Source: Ramlibacter sp. Leaf400
GTDB lineage: Bacteria > Pseudomonadota > Gammaproteobacteria > Burkholderiales > Burkholderiaceae_C
Assembly: GCF_001424545.1 (NCBI RefSeq)
Contig: NZ_LMQL01000009.1
Location: 454,822 to 518,821, forward strand
Direction of reading: 5' to 3'
Length of the DNA stretch: 64,000 nt
Shown: piece by piece, positions 22,566 through 30,815 of the stretch
How positions within the stretch are numbered: position 1 is the stretch's first letter
Layout of the letters: every line of letters begins with the position of its first letter
The notes under the pieces: model-generated
Seen by the model: only the letters and a program-made list of their open reading frames with translations
Told to the model about the DNA's origin: nothing
Database searches by the model: none
Translations under genes and position numbers: made by a program

Positions 22566-23012
22566 ATGAAAAGCAAGACCGTCGCGACCTGGCTCGCCTT
22601 CCTGGGCGGGCCGTTCGGCCTGCACCGTTTCTATCTCCACGGCTTCGGCGACTGGCTGGGCTGGCTGCTGCCGGTGCCGACGCTGCTGGGCGCCTACGGC
22701 GTGCTGCGCATGGGATCGCTGGGGACCAACGACCCGCTCAGCTGGGTGCTGACACCGCTCCTGGGCTTCACCTTCGCGGGGTGCTGCCTGACCGCGATCG
22801 TCTACGGATTGAAGAAGCCGGAGGAATGGAACGCGCGCTTCAACCCGCAGGCGGCGCCGGACGCGGAGCCCGGCCGCACCGGGTGGGCCACCATCTGGGC
22901 GATCGTGATGGCGCTGATGATCGGGGCGGGGGTGCTGATGACCAGCATCGTGATGAGCATGCAGGGCTACTTCGAGCACCAGGTGGAGGAAGGGCGGCGC
23001 ATCTCGCAGTGA
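22566..23012 (+). CDS. TM2-domain membrane protein
   Basis: 148 aa. The N-terminal TM2 motif reads KTVATWLAFLGGPFGLHRFYL, followed by three further hydrophobic segments (about 35-55, 65-85, 112-135). TM2 proteins are small polytopic proteins of unknown function. The start codon abuts the acetyltransferase stop, so the two are translationally linked. The C-terminal 20 residues are polar (EHQVEEGRRISQ). Confidence 0.75.
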   Translation: MKSKTVATWLAFLGGPFGLHRFYLHGFGDWLGWLLPVPTLLGAYGVLRMGSLGTNDPLSWVLTPLLGFTFAGCCLTAIVYGLKKPEEWNARFNPQAAPDAEPGRTGWATIWAIVMALMIGAGVLMTSIVMSMQGYFEHQVEEGRRISQ

Positions 23013-23045
23013 GTGCGCGCCCTGGGGTGCCACCGGAGCGATCGG

Positions 23046-24326
23046 TCAGTAGGCCCCTACGCCAGGTCCAGGCGGCTCTGTCGTCTCAGTTGGGAACGGC
23101 AACGCAGGGGGAGGAGCCCCCACCACCGGGGGAGGAGCCACAGGCGGCGGCGCCGTGCCCCTCCAGACCAGCACGCGGTTGTTCTCGCTGTCCACGACGA
23201 TCAGATCGGTCCCGTGGAAGCGCAGGCCGTGCGGCTCATTGGAAAGTGTCCTGTCGCTCGGCAGATCCGAGGCACGATCCGTGGTGAAGCCATCCTGTCC
23301 GATGACCTGGTCGGCAGGCTGGCCGTGCGCGCCCGCATCGGGGATGCGGTTCCACAGCAGCATGCGGTGGTTCTGCTGGTCCATGACGGCCAGTTGGCCG
23401 GCATCGTTGACGTCAACCGCAACCGGGAGGTCCAGGCTCATGGCCGACCGGACGTTCAAACCACCCGCGTTGGCCAGCGCATCCGTGAAGTTTCTCTGGC
23501 CAAGGACCGTTCTCGCCGGCTGGAAGCTGGCGGTAGGCAGGCTGTCCCAGACCAGGACGCGATGGTTGCCGCTGTCCGCCACGATCAGCCGGTTTCCATC
23601 CGACCAGACCGAGGACGGCCCGCTCAGGGTGCTGTCGCTGGGGCTGGTGCCGCCGCCATTGGCTTCACACGCGATCATCGACGGCTGGCCGAGCACGACG
23701 TTGGCGTCCCCCAAGGGCTGCCCGGGCGTCACCTGGTTCCAGATCAGCACCCGGTTGTTGGCCGCATCGGCGACCACCAGCCGGCCCGTGGGAGTGAGGT
23801 GGGCGGAAGAAGGTGCACGCAGCCCCGCTGCGCTGCAGACGGGCGCGCTGCCCGCCACGGCCAGCTGGGCGGCGCCAGGAGTCGCGCTCTCGAAGATCCT
23901 GACGTTGTTGCCGTCGATCACCACCAGCCTGCCCGAATGGATCGACACGCTCCGCGGGTCAGCGACTCCCGGGAAGTCCACGGACGGCCCATGCTGGTCA
24001 TAGCGGCTGAAGACCTTCAGTGTCTTGGTCCCGAAGTCCGCGACGAACAGCCTGCCGTCGGCGGTCACGGCGGGTTCACCAACGGGGATGTTCAAGGTGC
24101 CGGGCGAGCCGACGGGCGCCAATTGATCGAAGCCTTCCTGGCCGATCACCGCCACCGCCGACGGGAAGGCGCTGAACACCAGCGGCGCAGGGGCGGCCAC
24201 GGGCGCGGGCGCGGCGGCCGGTGGAGGCAGGCTGCCGCTGCCGCTGCCGCCGCAGCCGGCCAGGGCCGCCGTGAACAGCAGCGCTACGCCGGCGAGCCGC
24301 GTCTTCGAGCTTGCATGAAACTTCAT
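23046..24326 (-). CDS. NHL/beta-propeller lipoprotein
   Basis: 426 aa. A lipobox (ALAGC) ends the signal peptide near residue 22, followed by a Gly/Ser and Pro/Ala linker. The body repeats a pattern of about 55-60 residues (RLVVADAANNRVLIWN; RLIVADSGNHRVLVWD; LAVMDQQNHRMLLWN; LIVVDSENNRVLVW), that is NHL-type propeller blades, interleaved with VLGQ motifs. Such proteins are usually envelope interaction platforms. The start at 24326 has AGGAG 7 nt upstream; a longer frame to 24446 would cross a terminator hairpin. It ends in a Pro-rich tail. Confidence 0.8.
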   Translation of the reverse strand: MKFHASSKTRLAGVALLFTAALAGCGGSGSGSLPPPAAAPAPVAAPAPLVFSAFPSAVAVIGQEGFDQLAPVGSPGTLNIPVGEPAVTADGRLFVADFGTKTLKVFSRYDQHGPSVDFPGVADPRSVSIHSGRLVVIDGNNVRIFESATPGAAQLAVAGSAPVCSAAGLRAPSSAHLTPTGRLVVADAANNRVLIWNQVTPGQPLGDANVVLGQPSMIACEANGGGTSPSDSTLSGPSSVWSDGNRLIVADSGNHRVLVWDSLPTASFQPARTVLGQRNFTDALANAGGLNVRSAMSLDLPVAVDVNDAGQLAVMDQQNHRMLLWNRIPDAGAHGQPADQVIGQDGFTTDRASDLPSDRTLSNEPHGLRFHGTDLIVVDSENNRVLVWRGTAPPPVAPPPVVGAPPPALPFPTETTEPPGPGVGAY

Positions 24327-24447
24327 GGATTCTCCTGTGGGATGAACATTGCGAAAGCTCGCGGATGCTCGGGCGACAGTCATGTCCCGACAAGGAGTCA
24401 AGTCACGCAGGGTGCGCCGCAATAGCGCCGCAACCCTGGCATGCATG

Positions 24448-24485
24448 AAAAAGGCACGGCGGCCGCATCACCGGCCGCCGTGCCT
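24448..24485 (-). terminator. Strong terminator of the pit operon
   Basis: A 14-bp perfect stem (AGGCACGGCGGCCG and its complement) with a 6-nt loop, followed on the minus strand by a U-run. It lies 47 nt after the pit stop and isolates that operon from the NHL gene. Confidence 0.92.
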
Positions 24486-24531
24486 GAAATTGAAGTTGTG
24501 TGTTCGTGGAGCGGGTTGACGCCGGCCAGAC

Positions 24532-25542
24532 CTAGAAGATCTGCAGCGAAACCCAGTACCCGATCGCCGCCATGAACGCACTGGCCGGGATCGTGAAGAT
24601 CCAGGCCCACACGATGTTCCCCGCCACGCCCCAGCGCACCGCGCTCGCGCGCTGCGTGGACCCAACCCCCACGATCGCGCCCGTGATCGTGTGCGTGGTC
24701 GACACCGGGATCCCCAGCGCGGTCGCCAGGAACAGCGTCAGCGCCCCGCCCGTCTCGGCGCAGAAGCCGCCGACGGGCTTGAGCTTGGTGATCTTCTGCC
24801 CCATGGTCTTCACGATGCGCCAGCCGCCGAACATGGTGCCCAGGCCGATGGCGATGTAGCAGCTGACGATCACCCAGTTGGGCGGCGACGACTCGCCCTT
24901 GCCCACGTAGCCGGTGGCGATCAGCAGCATCCAGATGATGCCGATGGTCTTCTGCGCGTCGTTGCCGCCGTGCCCCAGGCTGTAGGCACCGGCCGAGACG
25001 AGTTGCAGCCGCCGGAACCACCGGTCCACGCGCGACGGCGTGGACCGACGGAAGAGGTGGGACACCAGCACCATCATCAGCGAGCCGAGCAGGAAGCCCA
25101 GCGTCGGCGAGATGAAGATGAACACCACCGTCTTCAGGATGCCGCCGCCGACCAAAGAGCCCGCGCCCGCCTTGGCGATCACCGCCCCCACGATGCCGCC
25201 GATCAGCGCATGCGAGCTGCTGCTGGGGATGCCGTAGTACCAGGTGATCACGTTCCAGGTGATCGCGCCCAGCAAGGCGCCGAACACCACGTGCGTGTCC
25301 ACCACCCCCGGCTCCACGATCCCCTTGCCCACCGTGGCGGCCACGCTCAGGTGGAAGATGAAGATGGCGACGAAGTTGAAGAACGCCGCGAACACCACGG
25401 CCTGCGTGGGCTTGAGCACGCCGGTGGACACGACGGTGGCGATGGAGTTCGCCGCGTCGTGGAAGCCGTTCATGAAGTCGAATGCCAGGGCCAGCGCCAC
25501 CAGCAAGATCACCACCCAGAGGGCGGCCTGCATCGGTTCCAT
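24532..25542 (-). CDS. pit: Inorganic phosphate transporter, Pit family
   Basis: 336 aa, about 10 TM helices. The duplicated PiT signature is present: ALAFDFMNGFHDAANSIATVV at the N-terminus and YSLGHGGNDAQKTIGII in the second half; the PSSSSHALIGG and PVSTTHTITGA repeats support it. It imports metal-phosphate with protons. The start is MEPMQAALW at 25542; the gene lies 14 nt after the DUF47 gene and is followed by a strong terminator. Confidence 0.94.
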   Translation of the reverse strand: MEPMQAALWVVILLVALALAFDFMNGFHDAANSIATVVSTGVLKPTQAVVFAAFFNFVAIFIFHLSVAATVGKGIVEPGVVDTHVVFGALLGAITWNVITWYYGIPSSSSHALIGGIVGAVIAKAGAGSLVGGGILKTVVFIFISPTLGFLLGSLMMVLVSHLFRRSTPSRVDRWFRRLQLVSAGAYSLGHGGNDAQKTIGIIWMLLIATGYVGKGESSPPNWVIVSCYIAIGLGTMFGGWRIVKTMGQKITKLKPVGGFCAETGGALTLFLATALGIPVSTTHTITGAIVGVGSTQRASAVRWGVAGNIVWAWIFTIPASAFMAAIGYWVSLQIF

Positions 25543-25556
25543 GGGGGCCGCTGTCT

Positions 25557-26204
25557 TTAAGAATGCTCGAGCACGATGCCTTCGACGACGTTGGCCACGT
25601 CCTCGCACTTGTCGGTGACGGTCTCCAGCAGCTCGTAGATGGCCTTGAGCTTGAGCACCTCGCGCACGTCCGGCTCCTCGCGGAACAGCTTGCTCATCGC
25701 CGCGCGCATCACGCGGTCGGCGTCCGACTCGAGGCGGTCGATCTCCTCGCAGGTCTTGAGCGCGGCCTCGGCGGTGGCGTGGTCGGCCAGGCTGCCGATC
25801 ATGGCGACGGCCTCGCGCACGCGCTCGCAGCACTTGACCGCCAGGTCCGTCAGCCGCGTGATCTCGTCGTTCATCCGCCGCAGGTCGTACAGCGACATGG
25901 TCTCGGCCGAGTCCTGCAGCAGGTCGGCCACGTCGTCCATGGTGTTGATCAGCGTGTGGATCTGGTCACGGTCGATCGGCGTGATGAAGGTCTTGTGGAT
26001 GAGGCGGTTGACCTCGTGCGTGACCCGGTCGGCCGCGCGTTCGGCATGGTCGACGTCGCGGGCGTACTTCTCGCGCAGGTCGGGGTCGTCGTAATGCTTG
26101 ACCAGCAGCGCGAAGGCATGGGCGGCTTCGACGACGCGGCCTGCATGCTGGTTGAACATCTCGTAGAAATTCCCCTCGCGGGGCAGCAGCTTGCCGAACA
26201 GCAT
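25557..26204 (-). CDS. DUF47 (PhoU-like) Pit accessory protein
   Basis: 215 aa, all alpha. MLFGKLLPREGNFYEMFNQHA is the conserved start, and a pair of PhoU-like bundles carries acidic metal-binding motifs (DVDHAERAADRVTHEV; EEIDRLESDADRVM). In bacteria this family is typically encoded just before a Pit gene, as here, and modulates its activity. A TACACT hexamer (26242-26247, minus strand) and GAAGG precede the start. Confidence 0.9.
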   Translation of the reverse strand: MLFGKLLPREGNFYEMFNQHAGRVVEAAHAFALLVKHYDDPDLREKYARDVDHAERAADRVTHEVNRLIHKTFITPIDRDQIHTLINTMDDVADLLQDSAETMSLYDLRRMNDEITRLTDLAVKCCERVREAVAMIGSLADHATAEAALKTCEEIDRLESDADRVMRAAMSKLFREEPDVREVLKLKAIYELLETVTDKCEDVANVVEGIVLEHS

Positions 26205-26276
26205 CGTGCGGGGCCTTCGGTGGTATTTTTGTGAACAGGCGAGTGTACCGCCCGGCCGGGCGCCGCCGGGCGCGGC

Positions 26277-26639
26277 TCAGGCGCTACGGAAGATGAAGTA
26301 GACGGCGCCCACCATGCACAGCGCGGCCCACAGGTAGTCGAGTTTCAGGGGCTCGCGCAGGTACAGCACCGCGAACGGCACGAAGACCGACAGCGTGATC
26401 ACCTCCTGCACGATCTTCAGCTGCGCCACCGAGAAGCCCGCCTGCTGGAAGCCGATGCGGTTGGCCGGCACCTGCAGCAGGTATTCGGCCAGGGCGATGC
26501 CCCAGCTGATCACGGCCGCGATGTACCAGGGGCTGCTCGCCAGGTTCTTCAGGTGGCCGTACCACGCGATCGTCATGAACACGTTGGACGCGGCGAGCAG
26601 CACAATCGTCTGCAGCGAGAAGGGCATGGCGGCGAGCAT
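26277..26639 (-). CDS. DUF486 small multidrug-transporter-like membrane protein
   Basis: 120 aa, four TM helices: SLQTIVLLAASNVFMTIAWYG, SPWYIAAVISWGIALAEYLL, VQEVITLSVFVPFAVLYL and LDYLWAALCMVGAVYFIF. DUF486 belongs to the DMT superfamily; function unknown. The ATG at 26639 is chosen over 26627 because GATAAT (26646-26651) lies exactly 6 nt upstream on the minus strand. Its 5' end overlaps the divergent pseudouridine-synthase start by 14 nt. Confidence 0.8.
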   Translation of the reverse strand: MLAAMPFSLQTIVLLAASNVFMTIAWYGHLKNLASSPWYIAAVISWGIALAEYLLQVPANRIGFQQAGFSVAQLKIVQEVITLSVFVPFAVLYLREPLKLDYLWAALCMVGAVYFIFRSA

Positions 26640-27297
26640 CGGCGGATTATCGAATGACGGGCAAGGGCGGCCCGCGTGCATCCTGCACGCGGACGTGCAC
26701 TGCATCGTGGCGGACAAGCCCGCCGGCCTGCTGTGCGTGCCGGGCCGGGGCGACGACAAGCAGGACTGCCTGTCGGCCCGCGTGCAGTCGATCCATCCGG
26801 ATGCCTTGATCGTGCACCGCCTCGACATGGCGACCTCCGGCCTGTGCGTTTTCGCGCGCGGCCTCGAGATGCAGCGGCGACTGAGCGCCGCCTTCGCGGG
26901 CCGCGAAGTGCGCAAGACCTACGAAGCCGTCGTGTGGGGCGACCCCGGGCCTGGCCCGGGCGAGATCGACCTGCCCCTGGCGGCCGACTGGCCGAACCGC
27001 CCGCGGCAGAAGGTCGATGCGCAGCACGGCAAACCGAGCCTCACCCGCTGGTGGCGCGAAGGCCCGGGCCCCGTCGCCGGCAGCACGCGGCTGCGGCTGG
27101 AGCCGGTGACGGGGCGCTCGCACCAGTTACGCGTGCACCTGATGGCCATCGGGCATCCGATCGTCGGCGACTCGCTCTATGCGCCGGAAGCAGTGGCCGC
27201 CGCCGCACCTCGGCTGTGGCTGCACGCCGGGCGGCTGGAACTCCCGCACCCGGCCACGGGGGAGCCGGTGGCGTGGCACAGCCGGGTGCCGTTCTGA
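26626..27297 (+). CDS. RluA-family pseudouridine synthase
   Basis: 223 aa, about the size of RluA. The catalytic motif HRLDMATSGLCVFARG and the C-terminal GRSHQLRVHLMAIGHPIVGD are clear; the substrate-binding start is HCIVADKPAGLLCVPG. It isomerises uridine in rRNA or tRNA. The start is uncertain: ATG 26626 is the only in-frame ATG near the domain, but it lies inside the divergent DUF486 gene; ATG 26654 is out of frame, and GTG 26695 is possible. Confidence 0.85.
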   Translation: MAASIGGLSNDGQGRPACILHADVHCIVADKPAGLLCVPGRGDDKQDCLSARVQSIHPDALIVHRLDMATSGLCVFARGLEMQRRLSAAFAGREVRKTYEAVVWGDPGPGPGEIDLPLAADWPNRPRQKVDAQHGKPSLTRWWREGPGPVAGSTRLRLEPVTGRSHQLRVHLMAIGHPIVGDSLYAPEAVAAAAPRLWLHAGRLELPHPATGEPVAWHSRVPF

Positions 27298-27304
27298 GCA
27301 GTTT

Positions 27305-27333
27305 CGTCATCCCCGCGCAGGCGGGGATCCAGG
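27305..27333 (+). repeat. REP-like element, copy 3
   Basis: A single copy (GTCATCCCCGCGCAGGCGGG type) with an 8-bp stem, located 8 nt after the pseudouridine synthase stop. A truncated trailing GAATGACGG follows. Confidence 0.8.
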
Positions 27334-27408
27334 GTCTCCGTGAATGACGGGCCAAAGGGGGGAACCTCCCGTGCCTTCCGGCGTCCCAGCAACAGCGAAG
27401 GACCCGCG

Positions 27409-28032
27409 ATGACCCAGCCGCCTCCCCTCACCCGCCGCGCCGCCAGCGCCGCCCTCGTGTTCGCGCCCGCCGTGCTGCTGGGCGCGCAGGCCCAGGCCGC
27501 GCGCCGGCCCACGCCGGCGCAGACCGAAGGGCCGTTCTACCCGGTGGAGCTGCCGGCCGACAGCGACAACGACCTGCTGCGCAACGGCCGCCGCCAGTAC
27601 GCCAAGGGCCAGCCGGCCCAGGTCGAGGGCACGGTGACGGACCTGCAGGGCCGCCCGGTGTCCGGCGCCACGGTCGAGATCTGGCAGTGCGACGAAGCCG
27701 GGCACTACCACCACCCGGGCGACGGCGGCCGCGCCGACCCCGACTTCCAGGGCTTCGGCCGCGTCACGGTGGGCGCCGACGGCCGCTACCGCTTCCGCAC
27801 CATCAAGCCCGTGCCCTACACCGGCCGCACGCCGCACATCCACCTGAAGGTGCGACTGGGCCCGCGCGAGCTGCTGACCACCCAGCTCTACGTCGAGGGC
27901 GAAGCGAACAACGAGCGCGACGGCCTCTGGCGCCGGCTGCGGGAGGACGACCGGCGCGCCCTGACGGTGCCCTTCCGCCCCGCCGGCGACGGCCTGCTGC
28001 AGGCCAGCTTCCCCATCGTGCTGGCGACCTGA
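27409..28032 (+). CDS. Exported intradiol ring-cleavage dioxygenase-like protein
   Basis: 207 aa. A twin-arginine-like signal (LTRRAASAALVFAPAVLLGA) suggests folded export. The dioxygenase core starts TEGPFYPVELPADSDNDL and shows the non-heme Fe(III) ligand pattern: Tyr in GHYHHPG, Tyr in VPYTGRTPHIHLKV and the two His of that segment. Canonical members are cytoplasmic protocatechuate or catechol dioxygenases; exported single-domain members occur in many soil bacteria with unknown phenolic substrates. The start at 27409 follows GAAGGACC. A frame reaching back to 27340 is less likely. Confidence 0.8.
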   Translation: MTQPPPLTRRAASAALVFAPAVLLGAQAQAARRPTPAQTEGPFYPVELPADSDNDLLRNGRRQYAKGQPAQVEGTVTDLQGRPVSGATVEIWQCDEAGHYHHPGDGGRADPDFQGFGRVTVGADGRYRFRTIKPVPYTGRTPHIHLKVRLGPRELLTTQLYVEGEANNERDGLWRRLREDDRRALTVPFRPAGDGLLQASFPIVLAT

Positions 28033-28058
28033 AGGGGCGGCCCGCTTAGGATGCGGGC

Positions 28059-28820
28059 ATGAGCACCCCCGTCCCTCTCACCATCCTCACCGGCGCGTCC
28101 CGCGGCATGGGCCTGGCCCTGGCCGAGCAGCTGCTCGAGGCCGGCCACGACCTGCTGTGCATCTCGCGCAAGACCCACGACGACCTGCCCCAGTGGGCCG
28201 CCCGCGCCGGCCGCAAGCTCGAGCAGTGGCCGCAGGACCTGGGCCGGCCCGAGACCGCCGCGGCCAAGCTGGAGACTTGGCTGGCCGCCCGGGGGCCGGC
28301 GGGGCTGGCCAGCGTCACGCTGATCAACAACGCCGGCGTGGTCCCTCGCATCGCGCCGCTGGCCCAGGTGCCCGCGGCCGACCTGGCGCAGGCGCTGCGG
28401 GTGGGCCTGGAGGCCCCGATGCTGCTGGCCGGCGCCTTCCTGCGCGCGACCGCCCAATGGCCCTGCCCGCGCCGGGTGCTGAACATCTCGTCGGGCCTGG
28501 GCCGCAAGGCCATGGCCTCGCAGGCCGGCTACTGCGCGGCCAAGGCCGGCATGGACCACTTCACGCGCTGCGTCGCGCTGGAGGAAGCCCTGCAGCCCAA
28601 CGGCGCCAAGGTGTGTTCGCTGGCGCCCGGCGTGATCGACACCGACATGCAGGTGCAGATGCGCGGCGCCGACGCGGACCAGTTTCCCGATGTCGGCACC
28701 TTCGCCGGGCTCAAGCAGAAGGGGATGCTCAGCTCGCCGGCCGAGGCGGCCGCGCGCATCCTGAAGTTCCTGGCGCGGCCGGATTTCGGGGCGAATCCGG
28801 TGGCGGACGTGCGGGACTGA
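28059..28820 (+). CDS. Short-chain dehydrogenase/reductase
   Basis: 253 aa classical SDR: cofactor motif TGASRGMG (11-18), LINNAGV, and catalytic Ser (ISSGLG), Tyr158 and Lys162 (GYCAAKAG). The Arg after TGAS favours NADP(H). The overall pattern resembles sepiapterin reductase/YueD-like proteins; substrate unknown. TAGGAT (28047-28052) lies 6 nt before the ATG and no SD is present, so the mRNA is probably leaderless. Confidence 0.85.
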   Translation: MSTPVPLTILTGASRGMGLALAEQLLEAGHDLLCISRKTHDDLPQWAARAGRKLEQWPQDLGRPETAAAKLETWLAARGPAGLASVTLINNAGVVPRIAPLAQVPAADLAQALRVGLEAPMLLAGAFLRATAQWPCPRRVLNISSGLGRKAMASQAGYCAAKAGMDHFTRCVALEEALQPNGAKVCSLAPGVIDTDMQVQMRGADADQFPDVGTFAGLKQKGMLSSPAEAAARILKFLARPDFGANPVADVRD

Positions 28821-28829
28821 AGGCGGAAG

Positions 28830-28912
28830 CACTGGATTCCCGCCTTCGCGGGAATGACGGGAAGGAGGCCTTCGCGGGAATGACGGGAGGGGGGCCTCCG
28901 GGGGAATGACGG
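28830..28912 (-). repeat. REP-like elements, copy 4 (three tandem units)
   Basis: One complete reverse copy (28830-28860) and two half copies ending GGAATGACGG (28868-28886 and 28894-28912) in direct order. It lies between the convergent SDR and Fe/2OG genes. Confidence 0.82.
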
Positions 28913-28920
28913 GCTTCGGC

Positions 28921-29646
28921 TCAGTCGCCTTGGAACCCGTCCGCCCGGTACGTCAGCACCAGCGTGTCGCGGTGCCCGCCGGCCGCGGTGGGCTGGATCG
29001 GGGTGGTCTCGTGCACCACGCGCTCGTCGTCCAGCAGCAGCACGCTCCAGGGCTGGTCCAGCGTGAAGCGCTGCCCGGCCGGGCCGTCCGCCTCGAACAC
29101 CCGCGTCTCGCCGCCCTTGATGCCCTCGCGGCCGAGCAGGAACACGGCCACCAGGTCCACGCCGTCGCGGTGCGCGCCTTCCGGCGTGGGGCGGCCGATG
29201 CCGTCGGTGGTGTCGATGCGGAACTGGTGCGCTTCCACGTACCACTTCTGCCGACCCTTCACCGACGTCGCCAGGCGGCCCAGCCCAAGAAGCAGCTTCG
29301 ACCAGGCCGGCGCCGCGGCCACGTCGCCTTGCATCGGCTCGAACCAGCGCTGCATGCCGCCGTGCAGCGCGTTGTATTCCACCGGCTGCCAGTGCGCCCG
29401 GTGCGGCGCCTGCACGAGTTCGCCGCCTTCCACCACGAAGCAGGAATGCCGGCGCCGCCGGTAGCGGCCGCCGTCCTTCAGGTAGGCGTCGGGCGGCAGG
29501 TCGTCCCAGGAAGGATTGAGCGCCAGCAGGTCCGCGCGCCCGCAGCCGGCGAGTTCGCACACGGCCTGCGCATCGAGCACGGCATAACCGCGAGAACGCA
29601 GCTGCGGCGCGGCTTCGGAGACGGGGGAATAGGTGGGGGACAGCAC
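28921..29646 (-). CDS. Fe(II)/2-oxoglutarate dioxygenase, PF10014-like
   Basis: 241 aa. The iron triad is visible: His and Asp in GAHRDGVDL, distal His in RVVHETTPI, and the 2OG Arg in GHRDTLVLTYRADG. This matches the 2OG-Fe oxygenase family that includes bacterial free L-isoleucine/amino-acid hydroxylases; the substrate is not assigned. The start is a GTG at 29646; TAAGCT lies 9 nt before it. The upstream gap holds an inverted pair of REP-like elements. Confidence 0.8.
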   Translation of the reverse strand: MLSPTYSPVSEAAPQLRSRGYAVLDAQAVCELAGCGRADLLALNPSWDDLPPDAYLKDGGRYRRRRHSCFVVEGGELVQAPHRAHWQPVEYNALHGGMQRWFEPMQGDVAAAPAWSKLLLGLGRLATSVKGRQKWYVEAHQFRIDTTDGIGRPTPEGAHRDGVDLVAVFLLGREGIKGGETRVFEADGPAGQRFTLDQPWSVLLLDDERVVHETTPIQPTAAGGHRDTLVLTYRADGFQGD

Positions 29647-29699
29647 GATGCGGCAAGCTTAACAAGCGCGCCGAGCGGCCTCGCCGCCAACCCGAGCTT

Positions 29700-29789
29700 G
29701 TCATTCCCGCGAAGGCGGGAATCCAGTGCATCCGCCTTCATGGACGCTCGCGGGGAAGCACTGGATCCCCGCCTGCGCGGGGATGACGG
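29700..29789. repeat. REP-like elements, copy 5 (inverted pair)
   Basis: A forward copy (29700-29729) and a reverse copy (29759-29789) separated by 29 nt. Together they can form a long imperfect hairpin between egtD (ends 29826) and the dioxygenase start. The arrangement parallels the pair at 18901-18987. Confidence 0.85.
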
Positions 29790-29825
29790 ATTCATCCAAG
29801 GCCTGCGCGGTCCGTCTTTCGGAAC

Positions 29826-30815
29826 TCACTCCCGCTCTGGCGCCCGCAACCAATGGACGCTGAAGCGCCGCTGCGCGTCGGTCCACACCGCCCCCGGCCG
29901 GAAGCCGGCCTGCACGGCCAGCCGGCGCAAGCCGTCGATCGTGAACTTGTACGAGTTCTCCGTGTGCAGCGACAGCCCTTCGTCCAGCTCGTAGCACTCG
30001 CCGCCCAGCGCCACCCGCTGGTGGCGGCGGCTGACCAGGTGCATCTCGATTCGCCCCTGCGCCGCGTTGTAGAACGCGCTGTGCCAGAAGGCCTCGACGT
30101 CGAAATCGGCGCCCAGCTCCCGGTTGGCGCGAGCCAGCAGGTTGAGGTTGAACGCGGCGGTGACGCCTTGCGCGTCGTTGTAGGCCGCGTGCAGCACGGC
30201 CGGGTCCTTGACCAGGTCGCAGCCCAGCAGCAGCCCGCCGCCGCGCAAGAGGCGCGCGGCGCCGCGCAGGAACTGCAGCGCCTCGGCCGGCGTGAAGTTG
30301 CCGATGGTCGAGCCGGGGAAGAAGCCCACCCGCGGCGCGCCCACCAGCGGCGGCGGCAGGTGAACCGTCTCGGTGTAGTCACCCGACACCGGCAGCACCA
30401 GCAGCCCCGGATGCTCGCGCTCCAGGTCGGCGGCCGACTGCTCCAGGTGCTCGGCCGAGATGTCGATCGGCAGGTAGCGGCGCGGGCGCAGCTCGTCCAG
30501 CAGCAGCCGCACCTTGCTGCACGAGCCGGCGCCGAACTCCACCAGGTCGCAGCCGGTTCCGATCTCCCGCGCGATGTCGCCGGCGTACTGCGTGAGGATC
30601 GAGCGCTCGGTGCGCGTGGGGTAGTACTCGGGCAGCTCGCAGATGCGGTCGAACAGGCGGGAGCCCTCGGCGTCGTAGAAGTACTTGGGCGAGATCGAAT
30701 GCGGCGCCGCCGCCAGGGCCCGCTGCAGGTCCTGCAGGAAGCCCGGCTCCTGGGCCGTCTCCAGTTCGTCGGGGACCCCGACCAGCGGAGCGGAAGCGAG
30801 CATCGGGGGGGTCAT
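29826..30815 (-). CDS. egtD: L-histidine N-alpha-methyltransferase EgtD
   Basis: 329 aa. The SAM-binding start LVEFGAGSCSKVRLLLDEL, the preceding SPKYFYDAEGSRLFDRICELPEYY and FFPGSTIGNF are EgtD hallmarks. It trimethylates histidine to hercynine, the first step of ergothioneine synthesis. The ATG overlaps the egtB stop (ATGA), and the genes are co-transcribed egtB-egtD. egtC and egtE are not in the window, so the C-S lyase step is encoded elsewhere or done by another enzyme. Confidence 0.94.
   Translation of the reverse strand: MTPPMLASAPLVGVPDELETAQEPGFLQDLQRALAAAPHSISPKYFYDAEGSRLFDRICELPEYYPTRTERSILTQYAGDIAREIGTGCDLVEFGAGSCSKVRLLLDELRPRRYLPIDISAEHLEQSAADLEREHPGLLVLPVSGDYTETVHLPPPLVGAPRVGFFPGSTIGNFTPAEALQFLRGAARLLRGGGLLLGCDLVKDPAVLHAAYNDAQGVTAAFNLNLLARANRELGADFDVEAFWHSAFYNAAQGRIEMHLVSRRHQRVALGGECYELDEGLSLHTENSYKFTIDGLRRLAVQAGFRPGAVWTDAQRRFSVHWLRAPERE

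Noticed and set aside
23013-24425. 470-codon plus-strand frame opposite the NHL lipoprotein
   Set aside because: No motif; the minus frame has a lipobox, SD and propeller repeats.
28921-29646. Leaderless start for the Fe/2OG gene
   Set aside because: TAAGCT is 9 nt from the GTG, outside the 6-7 nt rule, so it was not counted.
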